From contig CM055115.1 of NCBI GenBank assembly GCA_029204225.1, positions 10,773,504 to 10,837,503 of the forward strand: a DNA stretch of 64,000 nt, written 5' to 3'. Position 1 is the first letter of the stretch. Every line of letters begins with the position of its first letter. Of this stretch, positions 10,251-20,926 are shown in pieces. A model generated the notes under the pieces. That model did not search any database. It saw only the letters and a program-made list of their open reading frames with translations, and was not told the origin of the DNA. The translations under genes and the position numbers were made by a program. This stretch comes from Diphasiastrum complanatum (taxonomy: Eukaryota > Streptophyta > Lycopodiopsida > Lycopodiales > Lycopodiaceae).

Positions 10251-11994
10251 ATACTAGTTGACTGCTTCTCTGACATGTCAAGCTCTCAATATAACTAACA
10301 CTCCTCAATCAATAATCATTCACATAAACATATATGCATGTGTGGGCTTCTAACATTTCTAGAAGAGCTTCAAAATACAAACATCCCTAGTCCTACCATA
10401 ATCTAGCAGTGGTAATATGCAAGGCTCTGGAGTGGCTAGGATCTCTGCTAATCTAGCAGCACCAAAGATGGACACAATCCGTTGTTGGTACATTATTTTC
10501 AGGCCTGTAAGGATGGTGATATATAGATAAGTTTTAGCAATGTATGGAATATTAGGACCTATGGGAGGGCTTGGACGAAACATTCTCAATGCTTATTGTC
10601 ATTAGGTAGTGAATCATGGCTGTATTATATCACGCTTTCCCAAAGTATTCGTTAAGTACACCCCTTCCATCTAAATAGTCATAGGAGCTGTTCAAGTGTA
10701 GCGTGCAATTACCTAACCATCTTGGTTAGTAGATGGATGACAGTGAATAGTCAAGAACTGTGTGTTCCAACGGGTTATCTTGACTATTGTGGTTCTAGAT
10801 GAAGACCGACAATAGGTTTGTTCTTAACTCATGTAGTGTGTTCCAACCACAGTGAGGTTAACCTCACTCCTGTGTTCCAAGGAGACGAGTATGACTTGCT
10901 CAATTCATTCATCACATTCACTCAAGCAACATTCCTTAAACGCTTTCTCCATCCATTCAAAACAAAAGGCAATCATTCTGAGCAAACTAGCAATCTTGTT
11001 AGAGTCTAAAACTATCATCACCTCAAATCACAACTATCCTGCATTTAACTTTCTCCTGAGACATAACAATACACTGTCTACGAGTTCTTTTAGCATGCTA
11101 TAATCTTTCTTTATGAAGACATGGAAGTAAACAGTATGCATTAAAGATTTTTCAATATGAGGTTGTAATCACTTCTGCGACATCTATGACATACACAATT
11201 GCATCATCTATCACAGATTGAATACGCAGGTAGCAGAGTGTGAGAACAAGATGAGGAAACTTACATGTGAGGTTCTCTTCTCAGGTCTCGTCCAGCTCCA
11301 GCCCGTAGGAAATCAGAGACCAATCATGCAAAGGTTAGGCTTCCGGGAGTGTGTAGTGTTGCTGGAGTTCACCTTGTAGACAACAAGAAGTGTTGCTCCT
11401 AAGTGCAGACTGGTTGCCAGAATGACTGATAGCCATGCAGGATCCAAAGTGAGCTCATGCAGTTCACGGGCAGCTTGATATCGGCTTCCTCATCAGTCTT
11501 CTACAAACTGTGTTTAGGAAGTTTCAATCGACAAAGCAACAGAGACAACATCCTTCGATTGCTCCATAGCAGACAACAATGACAACTCTATTTCAATGAT
11601 GGCTCTTCAACGATAATCAGACATACATTCTCAATGGGTCCCCATATCAGTGATGGAGTTAACATTTGCTCAAATCAGTCCTAGGATTTGGAATTATTCT
11701 CACTCAGGATATCCATTGCTAATAGCGATTCCTCACTGGTTTTAGTAGCCTGATAACAAAGCTCTCACTCTCTCATAGACCGATGTTTGATCTTCAGTAT
11801 TCAAACATCTGTGGAATGCACTTAATTAGCAGGAATACGTACAAGTCATCATGCAGAACTTCCTCAGAATCATTGAAAAGTCTATACTCAGATTTGCACA
11901 TATGGATCAGTGCTTTGATAGGAGTCATTATGAAATTAGTTATCTCATCACTATATAGATACAGATAAAAGTATACTGAGAATCCATACTTCAA

Positions 11995-13517
11995 ACGTGA
12001 TGTAAGATCATTACAGACCAGTACTCATAAGGCAACTGCCTAAATACACGGTGAGCACTCCCATAGAGATCGATTGAAGGTAATCTCTCAGTTTCACATC
12101 AAAGTAGTGGTGTCTGCTCAGGCCTGATAGGTGCTGCTTAACGCAATCATGCTCATGTAGGTACTGAAACAATGGTCTCTTCAAATGATCGCACCATAAA
12201 CTGAAACTCGACTGAAAACTGAGTGGTATTCGCACTATGAGGATGGTCAATGCAGTAGCGATGGAATGCCTCAAATTTTCATGGAGGATAGAGAGAAACA
12301 TGATGATACTTCTGTGAGTCAACGCGCGTTCAAAGGATGCTCACGTTGTCAACTAGGATTTATCTGCCTATCCCGTCCGTCAGTGATCATGATCTGCATC
12401 AATCGCTCAGTATGCAGCCTCCACAAATCTTTATCAAAGTAGTTAATGCAAGAACGCTGGTCAATCAGAATTTGGATCTCTGAGACTCTGCCCATATCAG
12501 CTCTTGAGCAGGAATAGACTTAACCAGTAATCCATCGTTCTCATAATCAAAGTACCATTCCCCTGAAGCTCTTACGTACTTGGGTGATCAATACTCTCGG
12601 AAACAGGATATTCAACAGTACTGATGTTACTCAGAGTAAATGAGATGCCTTCAGCTACATATCTCTCCTTGAACACATTGAAATCTACCACACTCTCCAT
12701 CTTTGATATGTGTTGGCTCTACGACAGTGGTTTTGACAGATCAACTCAAGAAATTCTCAAACACAACGATCAGTTCCACGATCCTTTCGGCTCTCATGAA
12801 AGGAAAGTTGGTCACCATCACCCTCAACAAATTACGTAAAGAAGGAATATCACCATCGCACCTATGCAGTGCTACGCGATAAAACAAGCATGAAACCATA
12901 ATGATATGAAAAAACAGAGCTAGTTCTCGATCTGGTTCTGTTTGCGTGAGGCTGGCCATGCATGTATATCTGTCAATGGATGACGGGCCAACCTTTCGAT
13001 TTTTCATTTCATCCTACCCTTTGACCATTCAACATCTCATTTTCAAGGGTTCATTTAGACTTTTTGGCTTTGTGCCATGTGGACTCTTAAATGGCATCTA
13101 ACAGTGTGGATAGGGCCACATGGGCACCCATGACCAAAGTACATGGCCCATGAGGGTCAATGTTCTCATCTAACAGAAATGTCCAATTTGTCAACATGAG
13201 TCAAGGTCTTATGCCCGGTATTTCACATTTTGTCGGCATCCTCTTAAATTCAGACGGTCTTTGGCATTTTTCTGTTCCTTCTTGATAATTGATCTTTGGG
13301 TGGCCCTTATGCATTTAGGTACTTCCTTAAGTATGAAGGTTTTGCCCATTTTGGTCCCATGGCCCATTGTCCTAGTGTGATATTTGATACATGAAGTGAC
13401 CAATTTTCTGGTGATGGTATTTCTCATTCGGCTTTTAATTGACGTTTTTGGTCCAAAAAGATCGGTTGGAGAAGAATGTTGGTCTTTCTCTAAAATTCTT
13501 GACATTTTCCAAATATC
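11995..13517 (-). pseudogene. Decayed coding-like sequence of unknown origin
   Basis: This segment is shared only by the two duplication copies (copy 2: 49783-51305). On the minus strand it holds adjacent coding-like pieces in alternating frames: 13007-12741 (88 aa, NLLRVMVTNFPFMRAERIVE), then near 12710-12590 a piece starting MESVVDFNVFKERYVAEGIS, then ASGEWYFDYENDGLLVKSIP, then SCINYFDKDLWRLHTERLMQ near 12440-12380, and 12322-12011 (103 aa). This pattern suggests a frameshifted pseudogene rather than random sequence, but I do not recognise the protein. From about 13000 to 13517 (an open 98-codon frame at 13505-13209) coding character is weaker. Confidence 0.4.
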
Positions 13518-14901
13518 CAGGTCTTCATAAAGTTAGATTATGGCATAATAAAAGAACTCGTAGACATTGTATTGTTATGTCTCAAGAGAAAGTTAAATGC
13601 TGGATAGTTGTGATTTGAGGTGATGATAGTTTTAGACTCTAGCAGGATTGCTAGTTTTCTCAGAATGATTGCTTTTTGTCTGAATGCATGGACAAAGCCT
13701 TTAAGGAATGTTTCTTTAGTGAATGTGATGAATAAATTAAGCAAGTCATCCTCGTCTCCTTGGAACACAGGAGTGACGTTAAGCTCACTATGGTTGGAAC
13801 ACAGTACATGAGTTAAGAACAAACCTATTGTCGGTCTTCATCTAGAACCATTACCACTGCTAGATTATGGTAGGACTAGGGATGTCTATATTTTGATCCT
13901 CTTCTAGAAAGCCCACACATGCATAGAGGTTTATGTGAATGATTATTGATTGAGGAGTGTTAGTTATATTGAGAGCTTGACATGTTAGAGAAGCAGTCAA
14001 CTAGTATATGGCCTACACCTCAAACCCAAGGAGGTATTGCCCCGTAGTCAGAATAATTGGATGTACTTCACTAGAACTGATATCATAAGACACCCCCATT
14101 GGAATTGTAAAGGCTGGAGATTTAGACATTGAAGTTGATAATGAGTGATTTAGAGTCAAAACATTCGTGTACATCAGAATGAACGACTCATGGGTCTTGG
14201 TAGCAACATGCTCCATAGAACTTCAAAGTGCTATTAGGACGAGATCTAGGCTTGGATTGTTATGATTGGATTAGGATTGCGAGAGCTACCTCTACCAGGT
14301 GACTTCTGCAAGTTGAGTAGAAATGGAAGGGTTTATCATTATTTCTATTCCAAGTATTTTCGTAGACATCTCCTAGTTGGAGATAGACTGTTCAGAGTTA
14401 GACATAATGCCGACTTTAGTTCCCTTGTAGTGTATGAGTTGAGTGAAGTTTCTACGTGGAAAGAGTTAGGAGGATCCTTTACCCAATATACTGAATTGCA
14501 TCTAGGGCTTCCCGATCCATTGCTAGAGTATGTGTTAGAGAACTTAAATGATATCATCAAGGATTCTGGAAGAGATCCTCATGGAGAATATGAGGAGGAG
14601 GTAGCTCTGGAACTTCGCAAGCGAGCAAGATATCATTATTGCAGGTCGTGAGTTTCAAGAAGACTGAGGAAGTGAGTATAACCCTTTATAGGCTATGTCT
14701 CTAGAGGCATGGAAAACCTCTATTAGCTATAGAGGTATGGCTTGGTCGATAGAACATGTCAGGGATCCCCTAGTTAGCTTTGTGTTTGAGACATGTACGA
14801 CCATTCTCGTAATAGCACGACACTGAACACATAGTGGTTCTATATCCTATTATGTTATTTTCCCCTTAGCTTTGATCCCCTCACTGGGAAATGCCATAAT
14901 A
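13518..14901 (+). repeat. Long gypsy LTR, inverted partial copy B'
   Basis: It is an inverted copy of 9351-11115, lacking the part equivalent to about 10416-10785. It ends ...GGGAAATGCCATAATA, the mirror of the TGTTAC...GGGAAA start of copy B. The unit 9351-14901 is therefore bounded by long inverted repeats. It is equally explained as the 5' LTR of a plus-strand element, since TCTCTTTGGTCTTAG just right of it resembles a degraded primer-binding site. Confidence 0.7.
14262..14651 (+). CDS. Unidentified LTR-borne ORF, inverted copy B' (129 aa)
   Basis: This is the longest version of the LTR ORF. An in-frame ATG at 14262 adds about 20 residues (GLGLRELPLPGDFCKLS) ahead of the shared RNGRVYHYFYSK. 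The added residues correspond to the gap between the 85-aa and 108-aa ORFs of the other copies, which supports a once-continuous frame. It ends RARYHYCRS. Confidence 0.45.
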   Translation: MIGLGLRELPLPGDFCKLSRNGRVYHYFYSKYFRRHLLVGDRLFRVRHNADFSSLVVYELSEVSTWKELGGSFTQYTELHLGLPDPLLEYVLENLNDIIKDSGRDPHGEYEEEVALELRKRARYHYCRS

Positions 14902-15840
14902 GTCTCTTTGGTCTTAGATTTCTTTTTGAGTTTCAAGGAAAAGGGCGTCTTGCAAAATTTCAGATATCTTTTTATATTAATAAAAACTCAAAATTCAAGG
15001 AGCTTTGCTTTTTCGAAAGCAATGTGTCGAGAATTGCCTCCCTATATAACGATCGCCAAGTGAAGATCTTCAAGAATCCTGTCACATGCAAACCAACAGG
15101 ACACATGTGGAGCATACACCACCCAACCAACATGAAGAGGCTAGCAAATACCCTAACCACTTCACCCGGGCCCAAGCCACAGTGAATGAATACAAGAGAG
15201 GAAACGAAACTGGCTCAAGAATCTGAAATTCCAATAGGGAGATGGGCGAGCTTCCATGGTATGTATTCTCTCCAAGAGGAGAGAATATTCCCTTTAGGAT
15301 CCCCATGCAACCCATATTAAGCTATTGATCTCCTACTCTTGCATTATAGCATTCAAACACCATGCAAGTGCTCCTTGTCGGAGAAATGGACTTAGTAGGC
15401 GAACACAAGAACATAATAATTTAAGAGCTTCTAATGTGCAGTGGTAGCGTAAGTGATGAGTAGACAACCAGACAAATCAATTAGATACTCAGATAGAACA
15501 TGGAATCACTGCTATAATGATCGCCAAGTGAAGTTCTTCAAGAATCCAATCCCATGCAACCCAAAAGGACAAACCAAAAGGACACCTATGGAGCATGAAC
15601 CACCCATCCAATATGGACAGGCTAGTCAATACCCTAACCCACCTCCAAGCCATAGTGAAGAACACAAGAGAGGAGAGGAGAAACTAGTTCAAGAAAGTGA
15701 ATTCACGATAGGGAGATGGGCGAGTTTCGATAGGATATATTTCTCCAAGAGCGAGAGAATATTCCTCCTAGGATCCCCATGCAACCTGTATTGAGCTATT
15801 GACCTCCTATTCTTGCATTAAAGCAGTCATTCACCGTGCA
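14902..15840 (+). repeat. Diverged tandem duplication of a dispersed fragment
   Basis: A unit beginning ACGATCGCCAAGTGAAG occurs at about 15047-15345 and again, diverged, at about 15517-15830. The pieces share ATCTTCAAGAATCC-like text, GAGCAT(G)A.CCACCCA and a frame ending PLGSPCN.Y. The first unit follows an ELFFFE-like stretch (near 15000) also seen at 40275. Between the units, 15385-15500 resembles the copia LTR at 3399-3940. Related single copies lie at 40333-40500 and 52837-53095. Short open frames (15453-15794; 52873-53091) run through it, but I cannot identify a protein. Confidence 0.55.
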
Positions 15841-16022
15841 TGTGCTCCTATGTCCAATTATAGGTCTGGGCCCTCATATGATTATTGATTACTTGATACG
15901 ACCACGTCCGAAATGACGTAGCATAACTAATAATCACATACAACTGGAGTGACCGGCTATCCACGTCAGGAGTTATTTCGATTCCCTTGTACAGGACATA
16001 AACATAACATTCGTTCCCCCTT
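15841..16022 (-). repeat. Chromovirus 3' LTR start with polypurine tract
   Basis: On the minus strand a purine run, CAAGGGGGAACGAA (16010-16022), is followed by TGTTATGTTTATGTCCTG. This is the layout of a polypurine tract and 3' LTR start, about 30 bp after the chromodomain ORF stop. Only about 170 bp of the LTR remains before the tandem-duplicated fragment. Confidence 0.6.
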
Positions 16023-16037
16023 GAACCACTTCTATCT

Positions 16038-16375
16038 CTAGAAGTGAAACCTACAGAAATTCTTCTTTATGCTTTTGACCCACTCCCACGAATCATCATC
16101 CTCAGTCCATCCCTTCCACCTAATCAAGCACTCAGAGATAGAACAATTTCTCAATTGTTTATCTCCGGTTCTGAGTACTTTTTCAGGTTCCAAAGGAACA
16201 CTAAGCGATAAGTCCTCCAAATGGGTAAGGTCTTCCTTTGAACCAACTATGTCACTTTCATGTAAACTTAATTTTAGGCGGCTTACATGAAACACAGGGT
16301 GAGCTGTAGTCTTGTTCTGAAGATCTAGTTCGTCAGCTAAAGAACCAATTTTCTTTATAATTTGAAATGGTTCAC
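16038..16375 (-). pseudogene. Chromovirus integrase C-terminus with chromodomain
   Basis: Read from about 16375 leftwards: EPFQIIKKIGSLADELDL (the GPY/F-like integrase tail), then AHPVFHVSRLKL, then a chromodomain with PEKVLRTGDKQLRN and ECLIRWKGWTEDDDSWEWV. Chromodomains of this class steer integration to chromatin marks. The last 85 codons are an open frame (16295-16038) that ends before the polypurine tract. Catalytic integrase and everything upstream is gone. This identifies a chromovirus distinct from the other gypsy families here. It lies in the block missing from duplication copy 2. Confidence 0.85.
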
Positions 16376-17039
16376 AATATCTATATGTTTGCTCTTTCTA
16401 TGAAAAAGTCCATTTTTGCAATGAAAATATCCAGTCCATGCACGAATAGACTATTGGTGTAAATCAAATGTGAACTAGCCTTTAAAAAAATTTATGGTTT
16501 ATTTGAAATCCCAATTTTGGTTCCCACTAAAGAAACTCACTTTTTATATGAATATATAATACCCAGGTATGTTGCAAAGACATTCTTGGAAATCAGAGAA
16601 AAATCATGAGTCACGTAGGCATTTACAACATCTAATTTCAGAGAGTTCAAAGCAAGAAATTGAGGTCAAATATGGCTAGAACTTGCAAGTTGAGGAGAAA
16701 CAAATACTAGTCAAGACAAAATCTGCAACAATGACATAAAACATTAAGAAGGTAAAGGGATTGGGAATGGATTGTGGGCCAAAATTGAGAGCCATGTCTA
16801 TTTAGCCCACTATTGCTGAAAAACATACCACTGATGTTGATGAACTGTTTACTTGTTCTACATTTGTTTGTGTGGAAACATGCTCCCTAGTGGATATCAA
16901 CAAATGCTAGCCGATATTTTTGCACTCAAAGGCCAACTAAAATGTGGATTTCAATGCAACTTCCCATGTTTGAGTACTGTTGTTGTACGGCTATTGTAGA
17001 CAAGTTCTTCTATGTGTAGTAGATGCACGATTTCTACAT
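16376..17039. other. No recognisable feature
   Basis: AT-rich sequence between a minus-strand chromovirus end and a plus-strand copia reverse transcriptase. I see no open frame of note, LTR end or repeat. Confidence 0.4.
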
Positions 17040-18295
17040 TGTTAATGAAGCTAGACGTGCTTCCCAATTAAGCCAAAGATCAAAGGGCATAAATGGATCT
17101 TTGTGAGATCGTGGATCTTCCAAAGAGAAAGAGACCCATTTGGCAACAAATCTGTATATAGGATGAAGTACAATACTGATGGAACCATTGCAAAACACAA
17201 GGCAAGGCTTGTAGTGAAAGGCTATGCCATAGAGTAAGGGCATTAATTATGAGAAGACCTTCGCTTGTGTGGCTAAGTGGAACACACACTTTGCATGGTG
17301 ATTGCTTTGGCGACATTGTTTGGGTGGAGTCAACATCAAATGGATGTAAAAAATGGTAAGCTTTAAAAAGAAGTGTACATGGAGCAACTTAGTGGGTTTG
17401 TGATACAAGGCATAGCATATTGAAGAAGGCCTTGCATGGATTGAGACAAGCTTGGTATAGCCACTTTGATAAGTATCTCTTGTCTAGAAGTTTGATACAC
17501 ACTTTTTCAAATTTCAACCTTTACTACTTTGCTGGCGAATCTAGCATCACACTGATTGTGTTTTATGTAGATGATCTCATAATCACAGACAATGATGATG
17601 ATTTGATTAGTGCTATAAAAAAGGACCTATCCTCCAACTTTGATATGATTGACCTTGGTTTGATGCACTATTGTTTTTTTTTAGTGAAAATTTGGCAAAG
17701 ACGTGCTGGTATTACACTCATGCAAATGAGTTATGTGAATAAAATTTTGAAACATTCCAAGATGTGCAATAGTAAGCCAGTGTCTCCACCTGTGGAGGTT
17801 GGTAAGAAACTTTCTAACCAGGATGAGAGTGCGCTAGTTGATGCTACTTTGTTTCATCAATTAGGTGGTCCACTGATTTATCTCCCACCTACTCATCCTG
17901 ATATAAGCTATGATGTAAGTGTTCTGAGTCAATTCATGGCTACGCCTAGGGAGACTCATTGGAAAGCGGCAAAGAGAATTCTTCATTACATTAAAAGGAC
18001 ACTAACCCATGGATTGCTATATGGGAGACAACATGCTTTACCAATTTTGCAAGGCTTCATAGATTCCGATTGGGCAGGCTGTGTAGATGACAGAAGATCC
18101 ACTGCATGTTATGCTTCTTGTATTGGTGATGGTGTGTTTTCTTGGTCTAGTAAGAAGCATGATACAATTGCTCTTTTCAGCATAGAAGCAAAGTACAAAG
18201 CTCTATGTTCAGCTATGTAGGAGACAATATGGTTAAGAAGAATGATGGAAGACATAGGCATCCTACAAAGTAAGCCTACATTGATCAAGTGTGAT
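17040..18295 (+). pseudogene. Ty1/copia reverse transcriptase-RNase H
   Basis: The frame enters at EIVDLPKRKRP (17105) and a one-base insertion shifts it to VYRMKYNTDGTIAKHKARLV. After further damage near 17240-17400 it opens for 266 codons (17420-18220): KKALHGLRQAWY, FYVDDLIITDND (catalytic YVDD), a connection region, then RNase H with FIDSDWAGCVDDRRST and SWSSKKHD. The RNase H segment TEAEY reads IEAKY here, so a catalytic Glu context is altered. After a stop at 18218 the frame resumes as ETIWLRRMMEDIG and is cut at about 18300. It is absent from duplication copy 2. Confidence 0.85.
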
Positions 18296-18302
18296 GGCCA
18301 GA

Positions 18303-19406
18303 GCACTACTTTTTGGGGTATGGGATCCCTTCAATAGTGTCTATATTTGCCAATTTCATGTTGACTACCTATCACATTTGATAATTTACTACATCAGATG
18401 AAGAAGTTTTGTGCAAGGTTTGTCTTTTGAAGAAAAATGCATTTCTTGGTAAAATGATTTTAGTTTCCAGCATCAATTTTTCATTGTAAAAAGGGATGGC
18501 AAGACATTGCTATTTGCTCTTCTTGCTAGCTTCCAAAGACCAGGTTGTTATTTCTTTTGTTTATTCCATAACATATTATTGTTGGAGCTTTGCCAAATCA
18601 TTTGGAGGTGCATTATGTAGTCGCAATGTTGCAAGCAAAATAATCCCCTAAAGATAATTAGTGCATTCATATACCGTAGTCCATTGCAATAGTACAGAAC
18701 AACCAATTAATAGAACATCGCTATTATTGAACCCAGAACTAACCATCACAAGAATATGTAGATACAAGGAATAACACTGCTCAATTGCATTCCATAATCC
18801 AGTGCAAAACACCTAAAGTTATAGGCTGACTAGCAAACATAGTCAACATTTTCAAACACCCAAAATTACAGACTGAACAGCAAACAGAGTCAACATTGCC
18901 ACTACTAAGAGGGCTTAGACAAGAAAATTCATCTTGCTGCTTGCAGTACAATATAGAATATGGAGTATTGAAAATTCAAAATGCTCGGCTCTCACCCTTA
19001 GTCTTTTGAGCACTACTGCCTAAACAAAAATTCAAAAGCCCCCAATCTGGCTCCAAATGTCCTATTTATACTTTTGTGAGGATACTGCAATCCAGTATTG
19101 AAACCCTTTGTAATGACCACAAGTGGTCAGTTCAGCTTCGCATAGAGACCGCATGGAAACCACAATTGATGACCTTGTGGTCACTTACGAACTATTCGGA
19201 TTCCTCCCGAATATGACTAAACGTTAACTAACCTATCAACTTTAACTTCATAAATGTCCTACCATGACGTCTCCTAACTTCCAGACCTTACAACATAATT
19301 ACATCTTTGTGTAAATAAAACTTCAATTACATAACCAACAATCCTACACTTACATTAACAGCCACATATTTACAATGTCCATTGTTATGGCCAAAAAGGC
19401 CTAACA
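18303..19406 (-). repeat. LTR of gypsy family 2, minus strand, copy 1
   Basis: On the minus strand the LTR begins TGTTAGGCCTTTTTGGCC at 19406, right after a purine stretch (CCGCCGGGGAATATG, 19407-19421) that serves as polypurine tract. A TATAAATAGG core promoter sits at 19061-19070. The same LTR occurs on the plus strand at 38149-39129; the match ends near 18402, and 18303-18402 is shared only with copy 2 (53290-53390). The inner LTR end and primer-binding site are not defined. Confidence 0.7.
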
Positions 19407-19917
19407 CATATTCCCCGGCGGGAAAAACCGAGTCCATCTCCTAGCTTTTTTCCTGTCGCTTCCTATTTTTGACGTCTTTGCTATTGTGTCCAATCCCTTG
19501 TTTTTGGTGAGGGGGTGGTCATTCCATACCGCAATGGCTTAAGTAAGCGATTCTGATAATCATCTATGATGTCTGATACCAATCGTGGTGTTTGCTTCAT
19601 CAACATTAGTTTGTTCAGCCATTCAATGGTGATTGGTGTGTACTCACTGCTGAAAATCCTTCTCCCAACAACAATATATCCTTCATAATAATGGATATGA
19701 ATCATCCACATATTTTACTATCACTGTGTATAAGGTGTCAAAATTCCGACATTCTCCGGCCAAGGTTTAAACTTGGCCTGTCTTTGAATGGTACAATAAT
19801 GTACGTCATTGTGTGCCTTGAAACTTTGCTCAGTTTTATAAAAATATTCCGCCACAAAAAACATAGAACTTCAAGCTAATTGTTAATGATTACTCATTTT
19901 ATAAAGCAATTCAAATC
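19407..19917 (-). pseudogene. Accessory region of gypsy family 2, truncated
   Basis: Open frame 19711-19481 reads MWMIHIHYYEGYIVVGRR, YTPITIEWLNKLMLMKQTPR and PLRYGMTTPSP. It matches the region just before the LTR in the plus-strand element (37560-38148) and in copy 2 (54396-55490). Relative to those, two segments (about 115 and 475 bp) are deleted here, leaving junctions at 19482 and 19880. The remainder joins a copia integrase at about 19917. Function unknown. Confidence 0.6.
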
Positions 19918-20926
19918 AGCAAGTTCATTGCGCTATACTTTATTTGTACTAAATCTGAAGCTTTCGAGAAATTCGTTGAGTATACAAATTGGGTTGCAGG
20001 CAATAAGTTGAAGTAGATTCGCACAGATCATGGAGGTGAGTACATTTCCAACAAATTTAAGGCTTACTGTACTGATCAACGTATTATGCATACAAAGACT
20101 GCATCTTACACACCTCAGCACAATGGAATAGATGAACGAAGAAATTGTACACTGATGGAAGTTGCAAGGTGTACGATGGCTCATGTGAAGGCACCAAAAC
20201 AGTTGTGGGCAGAAGCAGTGGCTACATCAAATTATCTTCAAAATCGTATTCTGAAATCTCGAATACTGGATAAAACTCCTCATGAGCTATGGTGGAAGTC
20301 GAAGCCAAATCTAGCACATGTTCGGACATTTGGATGCTCAGTGTATATGCACATACCATATAATCTGAGAAAGAAACTTGATGAAAAGACAGAACAAGGT
20401 TTTCTGGTAGGATTCGAGTTACATTCATCATATTATCGTGTCTATGTACCCAAAACTGGCAAGATAAAAGTTGTTCGAGATGTCAAATTTGACGAGTCGA
20501 AATACATAGCAGACAGTGATCTAGTCGGCTATGAAATTTTCAAAAACTATTATGAGCTACCAACAAAGATAGAAGAAAAACAAGCAGAAGATGAAAAAGA
20601 ATTACCAGATTCAGAGGGAGGTCAAAATCGAGTGCATGACAGACTCGAATCACCAGCTCAAATTCCAATGCAAAGCAAGGTTGGTTGCTAAAGGTTTTTC
20701 ACAGACGTATGAAATCGACTACGCTGATACTTTCTCACCGGTAGTCAAACATACATCAATTCGCTTGTTATTCGTGTATGTAGTGGTTCATGATCTGAAA
20801 ATCCATATTGTGGATGAGAAAACTGCTTTCTTGCACACAGAATTGGAAGAAGATTTATTCATGGATCAGCCACTTCATATACGTCTTTTATTGTTGTCGT
20901 ATCTCTACCCATACACAATTTGAATC
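19918..20926 (+). pseudogene. Ty1/copia integrase and reverse-transcriptase start
   Basis: The frame enters in the integrase core (FEKFVEYTNWVAGN), passes a stop, then RTDHGGEYISNKF (second catalytic Asp) and YTPQHNGIDERRN (catalytic Glu). It opens for 201 codons from 20086 with LWAEAVATSNYLQNR, FGCSVYMHIP and GFLVGFE.HSSYYRVY. A frameshift near 20650 leads to [17 protein letters not shown] and IHIVDEKTAFLHTELEEDLF of reverse transcriptase, ending at 20923. The first catalytic Asp region, protease, gag and the YVDD part are absent. Copy 2 equivalent: 55491-56499. Confidence 0.85.

Larger units (their letters stand above)
9351..11994 (-). repeat. Long gypsy LTR, copy B (5' LTR)
   Basis: It starts TGTTACAACATTTCCC and is collinear with copy A until 11994 (A: 7477). 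It adjoins the primer-binding-site leader on its left, so it is the 5' LTR of the minus-strand element whose integrase is at 8132-9126. The expected outer end (GACAACA, as in A at 7560) is not found; the sequence runs on into 11995-13517. It carries the LTR-borne ORFs at 9612-9938 and 9993-10250. Confidence 0.75.

Noticed and set aside
9351-14901. DNA transposon with long terminal inverted repeats
   Set aside because: The arms are LTR copies with a primer-binding-site leader on the outside, and no transposase is seen inside. Kept only as a structural finding.
19885-19917. Copia integrase motif NDYSFYKA
   Set aside because: The same bases occur, inverted, in gypsy family 2 (36961-37000), so the resemblance to the copia DDYSRY motif is chance; copia homology starts after it.
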